From Sclerodactyla briareus (Eukaryota; Echinodermata; Holothuroidea; Dendrochirotida; Sclerodactylidae): a stretch of 64,000 bases of DNA. The stretch's first letter is position 1; each line of letters begins with the position of its first letter. A program made the translations under genes and the position numbers. Below are positions 55,001 through 64,000 of the stretch, piece by piece. The notes under the pieces are model-generated. The model was not told where the DNA came from. It did not search any database and was given only the letters and a program-made list of their open reading frames with translations. Location: assembly GCA_026419785.1 (NCBI GenBank), contig JAODTK010001122.1, positions 124,001-188,000 on the forward strand, in the 5' to 3' direction.

Positions 55001-58000
55001 GCCGGGTGATCCCTCAATGAGGTGCACTCGCAAAAGTGTCCGTTTGTGTGTTTTTGCTTTTTGTGTGTGTGTGCGTTTGCAATGTCCGTCAGATTTGTGA
55101 TGTTTTTTTCTATTTTTCTCCAAAACTCATATATCCTTCCATTGTTGAAGTTGTTGTTTCCTGACAAAGTGAATTTCCGACGATCGCTTGAATGTTTTTA
55201 CTAAACACATAATTGCTCTCAAAATTAGATGGAAACTATCAAAATTGGGGAATTTAGGAGGCAAAAAAGAAGACAAATTTTGGGGCAATTTCTCATTTTT
55301 ACAAGTTTTCCACTATTTTTTAAGATATTCCCTTATTCCAATGGCTGAATGATTTCAAACTTTGTGGCAATGTAAAAGGCCCACAGATTACACTTCTATG
55401 CAATCAGCCAAAATACTACAAATGGTCAATTTTAGGGGGGAGGGGAGGAAAATGATTTTTGGCCATATTTGAGCATTTGTGAAATCTGTTCAGTTTTTGG
55501 TATATCTAGAGATTGGGAGGAGAATGATCAAAATTTCAGAAGAATGTACAAAGTAACAAAAGGTTTTTCCAGCCTTTATACTGTAAATTAACTGGAATTT
55601 CTATGAGTATTAATATTTCTTTCCTTAGGGGAATGGCTGTTTCCACATATTTGGATAAATCTTGTCCATTGCAACTCGCGAAAAGGTAGCAAGTAGGAAC
55701 AAATGAATAGTTCCACATTTGCCGATGAGAATCCTGCATTCCAGGGAATTGCCCTCTTGTTTCCAACTGTAGACCACTGGATTATTTTCTCTACATGCAT
55801 TACATGTGCACCACAAAGAAGGATGTTTCCACTGTTTAGGTCTTTGGAGTGATTGACCTGGGATTAACCCGGCAGTCACTGTGCTCTGTCAATCAGACAT
55901 GGTGGGTCCTAGATATAAGCATTGGAAAGCAGGGGAAATGAACAACTTGAGGGATGGAAATGGAAATCAGGCACTTTTTAAACCTAGCCTGGATATTTAT
56001 TGATTCAAATCCATGATGTGCAATCAGGTAAAGCTTTCAATCCTGATTACCTCACTAAATCATGCGGATGATTGCAGATTGAAAAGAGAAATCACTCACT
56101 CTTCAGTATGACCCAATTGAAGGAGAGTTTGGCTACCATTGAAGGTTTGGGCAAATATGTTATTGTAGGACAATATTGGGGTCTTTGTACGAGCCATGCT
56201 GAAAAAAGTAGATGTGATAGAGCAATATTTACTCCTTCCAGTAATATGTAATGAACTTACGGCATGTTTGCATGATGCATACCCATGTGTTAACCACGGT
56301 GTATGATATTAGTGTTAGGAAATGGGGGTGGGGTTAGGGTTAGTGAGGGTTAGGGGTTACGTTGGTTCAGGTGTTAGAACGTAAGTTTGGGATTATCAGT
56401 TTAATGGAATCGACCCTAACCCCCCCTCCTGCACCCCTAATCCCTAAAACACGAATCCTACATATCCTACTACACATGGGTATACATTATGAAATCATGG
56501 TGAACTTACCCATTCTCCAGGGGGAACTGAGTAGATGAAGAGCTTGACCACCTTTGATGGTTCGGGCAGGGTGATGAAGTAACTGCACTGTAGGCTGTTG
56601 GAGTACTCGTCTGGGTAGTTTGGTGAGAGGATCACGCCCGAGGAGGCGGTGAAGGAATCAGGTCCGCATTCACGGAATGAGGCTAAAAATAAAATGAAAA
56701 CTCTGCATATGACACTTGCCTGGTAAAAAATCAAATCAATTTATGGATTGAATGGATGTTAGTGAAGGCCACATTTATATACAAGTGTTATATTATGTTT
56801 TGTGATGTCTTGTAGTGTTATATAGTGTTGCATAGATAGATAGATAGATAGATATTTATTCAATAAATGAGCCAATAAAATTACACATCGAAAATTGAAA
56901 CGTTCATCAGCTCCTTCAAGAAATAGTAAAATTGATACTATGTACAAATAATGATGAAAATACTAGAGATACAATATACAGGGTAAGGAAGATAAAAAAC
57001 AGGGCAAGTTGGAAAAAAATATCACAGGTTGTTATAAAATTGACGGAGATGGAAAGAAACTGGGGGTAAACCGCCTGTTCCCTCTGAATGTACGGAGTCT
57101 GCGGTGCGATGGCAAGAAATTTAAATATGCAATGGCAGGATGACCAGGATCGCGCAAAATGAGCTGCGTTCTACAAAGAGACCTGTTCATGTAAAGTGAC
57201 TCCAGGGAAGGGAGATCAGCACCAATTATCTTTTCAGCTGACCTGACCACTGCAGGTAATCTGCGGATATCATCTGCGTAGTATCTTTATAACAGGCAGG
57301 GGATGTAGAGGGCATTTTTAATTCCCCCCCTGTCCAAAAATGACTCATCTATGGGCAGCTGAGCATATCTATTTGACCAAACATGGTTGAATTAGGCAGA
57401 GAATGAAAAAAGAAACCTTGATGAGGAACATGAAAAAGATGTTTTCAGAGATACCTTGTGAAGTGAGATATGGGTTATATTACGTTTTGTAGTGCTATAT
57501 AGTGTTACATAGTGGCATTATAACAGGCAGGGGATGTAGAGGGCATTTTTAATTCCCCCCCTGTCCAAAAATGACTCATCTATGGGCAGCTGAGCACATC
57601 CATCTCGACCAAACATGGGTGAATTAGGCAGAGAATGAGAAGAAAACCTTGATGAAAAACACAAAAAGGGTGTTTCAAGAGATACCTTGTGAAGGGAGAT
57701 ATATTTTCAGTGACATCTTATGAGGCAACAGGATTAAGCACTTGGATGACAGGTCAACAGGCACATGAGGAGAGTGATCAGTTGGCTCAAGGAGGTTTAA
57801 CAACACATCGGCACGTATGACAAGCCCGGAAAAAGGCAAACGCCGCGGACGGCCGAGAGGGTCTTATTCCAGCAGAAGGGGGAGAATCAGGCAAAACAGA
57901 ACTTTGAGATGGGATCGCAGCCGGGCACGAGAAACAAGCGCTATCGTAACCACCCCCACTCCCGTTGCAACAAAACTTTTCAACGAGCAACTCAAGTCAC

Positions 58001-61000
58001 TAGGTTGTGGTAATCGTCTTTTATCTTGTCTTGTCTCAATGTTCAACATCGTATTCTTAGGTTCTATTTGTATATACTCTGATACATATTCTTATACCTA
58101 TATATTTTGGTACTGCTTTGAACTTTCATGTGCGAGACACCAATCTCCTTACTTGGAGTAATAAAGTTTTACTTACTCACAGAAAATACTGTCATAAAGA
58201 GTTTCAATACTGTCAATCAGATCAGACTTTTGCAAGGCTTGGCAGGTCTGCATTTATTAGAGAAGAGTCAAATGAGGATGACTGCTCAGGGAAGGTTCAT
58301 TCATACTTGAAAAAATAACTTTTATTGTCAGCTGACCTTGGTTCATCCTGTATGTAAGACCTACACTAGAGTAAGAAAGAAAAAAACGAAAAAGAAGTAA
58401 GATGTGCAAGTAACAAATGTTCCCACATCGTGTGATGACGTATGGTGCCTCAGAGACTACTCCATGCACCCCAATCCCATATTGAGCATTCCTGAATTGC
58501 CCACGCTGTGCCCTGGACCATATTGCTCAGAGAATTCCTCCAAGCAACCCCCGTCTATATAGAACCTACTGAATCGCCAGCACGTGATGTGTGGTGCCCA
58601 GAGACTGTTCTCCCATGCCCTCTAGATCAAGACTTACTTGATGGTGTGGTCACTCTAGCAGTTGTTCCAGTGGCGGGCAGTGTGGCATACGTCGTGTATG
58701 CGGCAATATCGAAGACGTAGGTCTCGCTTGGTTCCAGTTCTTCACGAGTGCGGAATAAACGTTTCTTCGTTCTCCGCCCTCGACTATCTGAGTCTGCAAA
58801 GATTTCCCATCATGGAAGGCAACATCATTATAAGTTGATATTGTCAATATTGAATCTCTTGCAGCCAACTCGCTTGCTGAGAGCAGACTTGTAGTCAGAG
58901 AACCTACTGCCAATGTAATGTGTCGCCACATATGCATGGGAGTAGGGGAAAAAGTCCCAAGGCCTCACATAAAGGCTGTGGGTGCACTGACCCAGAATGG
59001 TAATAATAAAAGGCTTGAAACCCCACCGGGAAGCTTATAGACTCAGCAGCAAATTGGCGCTACCCTTGCACAATTGAAGTAGTTATATTTCACATCTCCT
59101 ACAATCAGAGTTGTTATGTCCTTTCATTTTTGCTTGATTTACAACTAATCCCTCAAAAGCTATCAAAGTAGGCTGTGGGAGTTGGTAGGTCAGCAGTTGG
59201 AAGCTCTTGGGACTTGAGATCAACCGAACGAGAAATCTGGAGATCGCAACTTGAACACTCAAAATATGGGGTTCTGTTGGCATGTCTTCCTGGTAGATTG
59301 CCTAAGCTAGCATGTGTAAAGGCAAGATAACCTTGTGAGAGGACTGAGAGAAAAAAGAGGAAGGAAAGAAGAAATACTAAAGGCCTGTCCACTGATCTAG
59401 ATTATATGACTGCTGTGCTATTGCGTCATGAAGCAAGTTAGGCTAATTGCTCTTAATAATGAACAACATATTCTTTTCAGTTGGGTCCTGTAGAAAAGTT
59501 GCATCTGCACAGTTTCGATCTGTTCCATTCCATACTAAACCTGCATACCTTCTTCCTCGGCATCTCAATGTACGCCAGCTGTTTAAGTACCCGAGTTAAC
59601 TCCATGTTGCATAACACTGCAGATTGTAACTCACCTGTGTGTCTATTCCCAGTTGTATGTAGATGATGTATTCGAGTACCTCACAGCTGAACTCAGATAC
59701 CATCTATGTTAGCTACACTGCGGATTGTAACTCACCTGTGTGTCTATTCCCAGTTGTATGTAGATGATGTATTCGAGTACCTCACAGCTGAACTCAAATA
59801 CCATCTATGTTAGCTACACTGCGGATTGTAATAACCTGTGTGTCATTCCACCTTGTATGTAGATGATGTATTCGAGTACCTCACAGCTGAACTCAGATAC
59901 CATCTATGTTAGCTACATTGCACCATGTAACTAACCTGTGATCATTCCACCTTGTATGTAGATGATGTATCCGAGTACCTCACAGGTGAACTCAGATACC
60001 ATTCTATGTAGCTACACTGCGGATTGTAACTCACCTGTGCGTCTATTCCCAGTTGTATGTAGATGATGTTATCCGAGTACTCACAGCTGAATCAAATACA
60101 TCTCTGTTAGCTCCACTGCAATGTAATCACCTGTGTGTCTATTCCCAGTTGTATGTAGAAGATGTATCCGAGTACCTCACAGGTGAACTCAGATACAGTC
60201 TTATGGTAGCTCACTGCAGATTGTAACTCACTGGGTGCCCATTCCAGTTGTATGCTTAGATGATGTATCCGGATACCTTACAGCTGTACTCAGATGCCAT
60301 CTACATTAGCTACACTGCAGATTGTAACTACCTGTGGGTTATCCCAGGTATGTAGAGGATGATCCGAGACCTCACAGCTGAATCAAAATACCATCTATGT
60401 GAGCATACACTGCGGATGTAACTCACCTGTGAGTCTAGTCCATTGTATGGAGTGATGTATCCGAGTACCTCACAGCTGAACTCAAATACCATCTATGTTA
60501 CTACACTGCGGATGTAAAAATCACCTGTGGGCTATTCCAGTTGTATGTAGATGGAGTATCCGAGTACCTCACCGCTGAACTCCAAATACCATTAGTTAGC
60601 TACAGCAGATTGTGACCACTGTGTGTCTATTCCCAGTTGTATGTAGAAGATGTATCCGAGTACCTCACAGGTGAACTCAGATACCAATCTTGTAGCACAT
60701 GCAGTGTAAAACTCACCGGTCTGTATCATTCCACCTTGTATGTAGATGATGTATCCGAGTACCTTACAGCTGGACTCAGATGCCATTACTAGCTACCACG
60801 AGATTGTAACGCACCTGTGGGTAATTCACAGTTGTTGTAGTGTTATCCGATTTACCGCGCAGCTGGATTCGATACCATCTATGTAAGTACAATGCAATTG
60901 AAACTAACTGTGGTCTATTCCACCTTGTATGTAGATGATGTATTCGAGTACCTCACAGCTGAACTCAAATACCATTATGTTAGCTACATGCAGATTGTAA

Positions 61001-61249
61001 CTCGCTGTGGGTTATTCCAAGTTGTAGGGAGATGATGGATCGAGTAACCTCCCAGCTGAAATCAAATACCATCTATGTTAGCTACATTGCAGATTGTAAC
61101 TCGCCTGGTTCTCTTCCCAGTTGTATGTAGATGATGTATCCGAGTACCTCACAACTGTACTCAAGATGTGATCCACGTCAGTTGTACCGTGTTCGGGTCG
61201 GACAGGCATCCGCTTGGAGGAGGCGGGGGCTCTGATATCCACATCAAAT
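48939..61249 (-). CDS. putative FN3-CUB-SEA-like single-pass membrane protein (gene span)
   Basis: Exons read leftward: FN3 half (61,249-61,105), FN3 half (58,793-58,638), CUB half (56,682-56,510), CUB half (54,873-54,696), SEA-like pieces (53,777-53,714, 53,130-53,024, 52,090-51,786, the last with a membrane segment) and a tail exon near 49.0 kb. Intron phases agree at FN3a-FN3b, FN3b-CUB, CUB-CUB and the next joint, strong support for one transcript. I infer a type I cell-surface protein with extracellular FN3 and CUB domains. No named family comes to mind. Frame breaks occur in the FN3a, SEA-like and tail exons. The 5' end is open; two candidate exons lie at 61.57-61.67 and 63.43-63.62 kb. 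Confidence 0.65.
49195..49215. repeat. GATA microsatellite
   Basis: A short run of TAGA/GATA, in the intron of the minus gene. Confidence 0.6.
49216..51785 (-). other. intron between membrane and tail exons; repeats
   Basis: Contains repeat R2 (50.13-50.26 kb) and a degenerate array of CTCTGTTAACTTATGGACAA-like words (50.5-51.13 kb). Nothing coding was recognised. Confidence 0.45.
50135..50255. repeat. interspersed repeat R2, copy 2
   Basis: Matches 10,015-10,140: GTGATTCTAATGGTTGTATT, GGATCCGAGTCATG and CAAATTGATGATGGACCATC. Confidence 0.6.
51786..52090 (-). CDS. SEA-like juxtamembrane and membrane-segment exon
   Basis: Acceptor AAATCTTTTCAG|AATCTG. Reads CLVSTENVDGVVEVTFWIRD (PTDVDWL), then after one frame break LIHEEEGIENGGGFDMVLQS and SAFDEPWVIGTTVV, followed by a hydrophobic run GLLRLVLLLVLH, or, one base over, a cysteine-rich GFCGLCYCWYCIRNCLCP. 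An acidic DEPW just before a membrane segment and the preceding beta-rich ~100 residues resemble SEA-type juxtamembrane domains. The donor CAG|GTCCAG is weak, so the 3' border is uncertain. Confidence 0.5.
53024..53130 (-). CDS. SEA-like region exon
   Basis: Acceptor CTCCCGTACAG|TTCGTG, donor TTCAC|GTGAGT. Open throughout: FVGMEEVFKANIASELNAYC and NSGNCLTEPGVTF. The pattern +VF...IA..LN.YC, with two cysteines, fits the first helix of a SEA-like or related extracellular domain. Confidence 0.5.
53475..53550 (+). other. G-rich tract with quadruplex potential
   Basis: A 14-base G run followed by GGGTGGGGGGAGGG and repeated GGTGGGTGGG words on the + strand, inside an intron of the minus gene. Many G3+ runs with short loops. 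Confidence 0.55.
53714..53777 (-). CDS. short exon joining CUB to SEA-like region (candidate)
   Basis: Acceptor TTCGTTGCAG|TT, donor GAGTCT|GTGAGT. Reads VETT, then one base over ETVGSATVKIADETAES. Phase 1 in matches the CUB exon; with one base restored it leaves phase 0, which matches the next exon. Confidence 0.45.
53990..54125. repeat. three-unit ~52-bp tandem repeat
   Basis: Units carry AACAACTGATGACATTACAA, TAGT.GCTATG and GAGGATTC with few differences. Confidence 0.7.
54696..54873 (-). CDS. CUB domain, second half
   Basis: Acceptor CACCCCTCCAG|CCTGAT, donor TTGGAAG|GTAGTT. Open throughout: PDFLTVCIGSVPFENTKYTL, TGSEVPMRSLPAP, MFFSSDESVSAAGFSITFES. This has the later CUB hallmarks D.L.+..G, L.G...P, then F.SD.S....GF...+. 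Phase 0 in matches the preceding exon; phase 1 out. Confidence 0.85.
56263..56499. mobile_element. foldback/MITE-like element beside the CUB exon
   Basis: 28-bp arms at 56,263-56,290 and 56,472-56,499 are inverted repeats with a few mismatches, both carrying ATACCCATGTGT. Inside is a G-rich stretch with three GGGTTAG words (56,330-56,360) and, in reverse, CCCTAACCCCCC. The right arm ends about 10 bp from the donor of the CUB exon. No target duplication could be fixed. Confidence 0.55.
56510..56682 (-). CDS. CUB domain, first half
   Basis: Acceptor TTTATTTTTAG|CC, donor GAATGG|GTAAGT. Reads (T)SFRECGPDSFTASSGVILS, PNYPDEYSNSLQCSYFITLP and KVVKLFIYSVPPGEW. This is the canonical CUB start: C, ASSGVILSPNYPDEY, then C.Y.I..P.....+.L.I. 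Phase 1 in matches the FN3 exon; phase 0 out matches the second half. Confidence 0.88.
56834..56858. repeat. TAGA microsatellite
   Basis: About five to six TAGA units directly downstream (minus strand) of a LINE 3' end; may be the LINE tail. Confidence 0.7.
56990..57300 (-). mobile_element. LINE 3'-terminal ORF2 fragment
   Basis: The minus strand reads YADDIRRLPAVVRSAEKIIG, ADLPSLESLYMNRSL, AIAYLNFLPSHRRLRTFRGN and RRFTPSFFPSPSIL, then a stop. The ..LPS.RR.R..R....R...SF.P.....L ending is typical of the C-terminus of LINE ORF2. Intronic, truncated at its 5' side. Confidence 0.7.
57289..57712. repeat. two-copy ~190-bp direct repeat
   Basis: TATAACAGGCAGGGGATGTA, GAGGGCATTTTTAATTCCCC and GACTCATCTATGGGCAGCTG occur at 57,289-57,478 and again at 57,519-57,712, separated by about 40 bp. 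Copies differ mainly by small indels. Confidence 0.8.
57800..58060 (+). other. unrecognised basic open frame
   Basis: A + strand frame starts with a very basic stretch (KGKRRGRPRGSYSSRRGRIR) and runs on as VTTPTPVATKLFNEQLKSLG. Possibly the 5' part of a retroelement ORF or chance. No family recognised. Confidence 0.2.
58638..58793 (-). CDS. fibronectin type III domain, second half
   Basis: Acceptor AATCTTTGCAG|AC, donor CCATCAA|GTAAGT. Open throughout: (D)SDSRGRRTKKRLFRTREEL, EPSETYVFDIAAYTTYATLP and ATGTTARVTTPS. This is the E-F-G strand pattern of FN3: L.PSE.Y.F.I.A.T..G....+...TPS. Phase 1 both sides. Confidence 0.8.
59600..61165 (-). repeat. ~100-bp tandem array made of FN3 exon end plus splice donor
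   Basis: About 16 units (starts near 59,653, 59,753, 59,850, 59,952, 60,053 and so on to 61,122; period 96-101 bp). On the minus strand each carries TGTGAGGTACTCGGATACAT, CATCTACATACAACTGGGAA, ACACACAG and the donor-like GTGAGTTACAAT. Good units translate to SCEVLGYIIYIQLG, the same residues as the FN3 exon at 61.1 kb, whose 3' end forms the last unit. Units at the left end (59.65-59.8 kb) are nearly identical; those in the middle carry many indels. Confidence 0.82.
61105..61249 (-). CDS. fibronectin type III domain, first half
   Basis: Acceptor TATTGCCTGCAG|AT. Reads EPPPPPSGCLSDPNTVQLTW, ITS, then one base over LEYSCEVLGYIIYIQLGREP, the A-B-C strand pattern of FN3 (P.PP......T+.+.W..... 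.+.GY.+...). The exon ends at a GC donor, CAG|GCGAGT, in phase 1, which matches the second half exactly. One extra base lies near 61,167. Confidence 0.72.
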
Positions 61250-61570
61250 CTGCAGGCAATAATTTATGATTGAATTACAAACAAACAATCCTGAGGATAT
61301 TCGTGAATGATTAAGACTAGGGTGGGAGGTGGGCAGTAAATCTTCATTTCAGTCCATTGTGGAATACACCTGCAGTCGAATTCCAAATAGAGGTCATACG
61401 CTAGAGTTTGCATACCTTTCCACATATTCAATTAGAAGCCATCACATGATTAGTTTTCAAAGAACCATATCAACAATTGAACAGTGACTTCACAGGAAAT
61501 AGCGCTCTCAGCGGTGCATTCAGGTATTCCAAAGACCATGCCCCGGCATTTGTGCGCAGTCCTGGCTTAC

Positions 61571-61674
61571 CTGGAGGTCGTGGGTTGTCAGAGGCCCAAT
61601 TGTCTGCGCCCACCCTTCCAGAGGGTCACAGGGTACCCACCTGTAGTCTCCTTCTGTTGCTCGATCAAACAGTC
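61571..61674 (-). CDS. candidate upstream exon
   Basis: Acceptor GCACCTTGCAG|GA, donor CTCCAG|GTAAGC, 104 nt open in one frame: LFDRATEGDYRWVPCDPLEG and WAQTIGPLTTHDLQ. No family recognised. Its phase 0 end does not match the FN3 exon (phase 1) without a missing base or another exon. Confidence 0.4.
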
Positions 61675-61939
61675 CTGCAAGGTGCAATGATGAAAGATAA
61701 AAGTATTGCTGGAATATTAGCTTTGAGGGAAGTCTTTCCGATATAATAGTTCTGCATGCCTATATAGAGTGAACGCTTCCCAACAGTGTAGACATTGTCA
61801 AAACACTCTACAGGGGAGCTCTCTGACAATTAGGCAAAGAGTGCGGATTGCAGGCACAAGGTGTACGCAAATACTCCACAGGTCCCCAAGTAGCCGGGGC
61901 AGTGAGGCAATAGAGACAAAGGGCATTGCCAACAAGGGC

Positions 61940-61980
61940 ACACTGGAAAGGCTGATCAACCCCCCCCCCCCACCCCCTTG
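61940..61980. other. C-rich tract
   Basis: CCCCCCCCCC followed by ACCCCC. No other content in the surrounding few hundred bases was recognised. Confidence 0.5.
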
Positions 61981-62264
61981 GGATTAAAACTCTCCACCAT
62001 TTGATCAGCAGTCTTCTACCAACAGAGCTCATCCAATTTCCAAATGAATGACAGAGATTATGAATGGCAATGAAACATCACTCTCATGGTTAAAATAGGG
62101 CTTTTTCTGCTTAAGTATGGCACACAATTATTTCCACAATTGCCCTGCATTGTTTTCTTCCACTCTACTATAATACAAGCATGCAATACAAACCAATCAT
62201 ACACTATTCACACAACATTTGAATTGATTTTAGCAGATTTTTCGGTAATGATCAGACTTTAAGG

Positions 62265-62645
62265 GCGGAAGAATGGCAGAGTGGTATCGGTGATGCGTGT
62301 AAGCCCTTCTGGGTTCAAATTCCCATCAGTCCACAGACTTTGTCCGTTCTCCCTGGGTGGCCGTTCTTTGGCAGTTTGATGTGTAGGTCTTGGTCTCAAT
62401 TCATTGTTCCACGGTAGTGCCAGTGGATTTGTGCATGGGTTTCGGGTTCGTCCTCATGATATCTGCATCAAGTCTTGTCAGTTCCACTGTAGCCGTCACG
62501 CTGTTCATGAATCGGTTCTGAGAAAGTGGTTCCGATTCTGGCAGTTTCCCATTGATTTTCCTTCCAAGGGTACGTAACATGGCAGACCGTAAGAGAAGAC
62601 AAGTTACAGCCAGGGTTTTTCTGATGACCTACATGCTCCCTGAAC
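62265..62645 (+). repeat. SINE family B, copy 4
   Basis: GGCAGAGTGGTATCGGTGAT head, CTGGGTTCAAATTCCC B box, CTCCCTGGGTGGCCG, TTCCACGGTAGTGCCAGTGG, TTTGTGCATGGGTTT and AGCCAGGGTTTTTCTGATGA match the other family-B copies. Confidence 0.7.
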
Positions 62646-62907
62646 CCTTATAAAAATCATATACCATATTCCTCTAATGAATCTCATACCCTAAAAGAAT
62701 CCCACATGGAATATTGCAAATGATTTTTGTAACCCCGAATAACGGCACACTTTCAAACTGTCGAACACTAATTGTACCCTGACAAGATACTTTTGATATA
62801 ATGCCAGGGTGTGGATGTTTGGAAGGGGGGAGGGTCAGTCATTAGCCCTGGGGGTTGCCAAAGCATAGCACCCAGTCACAGCTGGCAAAACTGTTCAGAG
62901 TTGCAGG

Positions 62908-63085
62908 TCAATAAGTACACTGATAAAATTATTCTAGTGGAAAGTTTGAATTTGTTTCCTCTTTTCCCCACTTACAAAACGTGGCCAAACTGCAGATCAC
63001 GTGCCGAATCATGTACACTGATAAATTTTCTAGTGGAAAGTTTTGACTTTTGTTTCTCTTTCCCCACTTACAAAACGTTTATGCA
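62908..63085. repeat. two-copy ~75-bp repeat, 104 bp apart
   Basis: GTACACTGATAAA, TTCTAGTGGAAAGTTT and CCCCACTTACAAAACGT occur at 62,914-62,980 and 63,012-63,080. Confidence 0.7.
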
Positions 63086-63424
63086 GCCCAATCCCCCACC
63101 CCTCTTCCGCAATCCAGCTAGCTTTTGTGGTATCCTGAGAAGGTTAGCATCATTAACGCTATACCAGTTCCGCAGAAGGCTCCTAAAAATGCGCATGTCT
63201 CCAAGAGCGCGTCTATTGACAGGCATTGGTATTGGTGGGGAGGCTGGCCTTGTGAGTTATGTACTTGGTTATAGCATCCCATGGCTGTTACACAGTATCT
63301 GTCCTCGTCCTTCAGTCCTCCCTTTAGACATGTGTTGATTTTGGTGTACTATACCACGTACCATACTTGCCCCAGGAAGCAGGTAAAGGCAACAAGACCC
63401 AGGAATGTTGGTAGCCTAACTCAC

Positions 63425-63620
63425 CAAGCCACCAGGAAGTCCCAGCCCCAAGATGTTGAACAAATCCCACTCTTCCTCTGTCTCAAAGACGGTCAAATCA
63501 CCATCTTGGACTGACTGGCAGTCTAGGCGGGCCATCCTCCCCGCTTCGCTGCGTGGCCCCAAACTGTATCACTTTGTTTTGGTTATAGCCAGGACCAGCC
63601 CATCCTCACTCACCACCAAT
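63425..63620 (-). CDS. candidate upstream exon with one in-frame TGA
   Basis: Acceptor CCTTTATCCAG|A, donor GGCTTG|GTGAGT. One frame reads LVVSEDGLVLAITKTK, TGA, YSLGPRSEAGRMARLDCQSV, QDGDLTVFETEEEWDLFNIL. Coding-like composition but no family recognised. Could be an earlier exon of the minus gene or of another gene. Confidence 0.35.
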
Positions 63621-64000
63621 CTGGATAAAGGGAAAGATAAAGCCTTTAGTCGGAAAGCTTAGTCAATCTGTGACTGACATTGTTTTGGGCTAGGCCATCG
63701 GACCAAACCATATGGGTTCGAGTTGTTGAATTCTGCATTTAATAAGCTTACACTGTCCATGAGTCATTAAAACCTATTTTCAGTTACCACCCCCCAGTTT
63801 CAAAGGACTAGACATCATAGATCTTTCCTTAGGAATGGTCTTTAATTACCTCAATACCGTTTCACATGGATGAATTCAAACTGATAGGAATTATGTGTAT
63901 GTATAAAAGCTCACAGCCCTATAACATAGTGAACAGCCACCCCCACTCACCGGGAAACAACATCAACATTTTTTTTGGACATTTTTAGTTACTACCAACC

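Noticed and set aside
56330..56360. True telomere or chromosome end
   Set aside because: Only three imperfect GGGTTAG words, internal to a short foldback element and flanked by gene sequence on both sides.
59600..61165. CRISPR array or bacterial direct-repeat locus
   Set aside because: Units are contiguous tandem repeats without unique spacers, in an intron of a eukaryotic gene.
62811..63338. Longest open frame in the window (175 codons, + strand)
   Set aside because: It runs through a local 75-bp duplication and low-complexity sequence, matches nothing recognised and lacks splice or start context.

Overview
This is eukaryotic, intron-rich, repeat-rich DNA from an animal. The longest open frames are about 50-175 codons, and the real coding signal is in short blocks bounded by AG acceptors and GT donors. 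The remnants of CR1/L2-like LINEs, tRNA-derived SINEs, a non-autonomous hAT element and tandem satellites, with one gene combining fibronectin III and CUB domains, suggest an invertebrate, perhaps a marine deuterostome such as an echinoderm or hemichordate. The sequence alone does not settle the species.

Layout. 1-9.1 kb: no gene recognised, only diverged repeats. 9.16-36.67 kb (+): one gene, the Integrator complex subunit 10 homologue (INTS10), traced in 16 exons from the start codon to the stop. Its introns hold a 1.3-kb hAT-type element with an exact 8-bp target duplication (10.87-12.18 kb), a 2.3-kb satellite-bearing element (17.1-19.4 kb), SINEs and LINE fragments. 36.7-48.8 kb: repeats only, including a SINE, a 2.2-kb tandem duplication, a degenerate CR1/L2-like reverse transcriptase (43.1-44.1 kb, -) and a second copy of the satellite-bearing element (44.9-46.1 kb). 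About 48.9-61.3 kb (-), possibly to 63.6 kb: a second gene read leftward. It encodes a probable single-pass membrane protein with a fibronectin III domain split over two exons, a CUB domain split over two exons, a SEA-like juxtamembrane region, one membrane segment and a short tail. An array of about 16 units of ~100 bp sits in the intron inside the fibronectin III domain and copies the 3' end of the upstream half-exon with its splice donor.

Sequence quality matters for any reuse. Both genes keep good splice sites and mostly agreeing intron phases, yet the exons carry about a dozen one-base frame breaks, many in homopolymers (GGGGG, TTTT, CCCCC). Repeat copies also differ by many single-base indels. 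This looks more like unpolished long-read consensus than decay of two neighbouring genes, but the sequence alone cannot prove it.

The two genes are not functionally linked as far as can be seen. INTS10 is a nuclear snRNA-processing factor; the other gene is a cell-surface protein. No CRISPR array, bacterial operon, rRNA or free-standing tRNA gene was seen.
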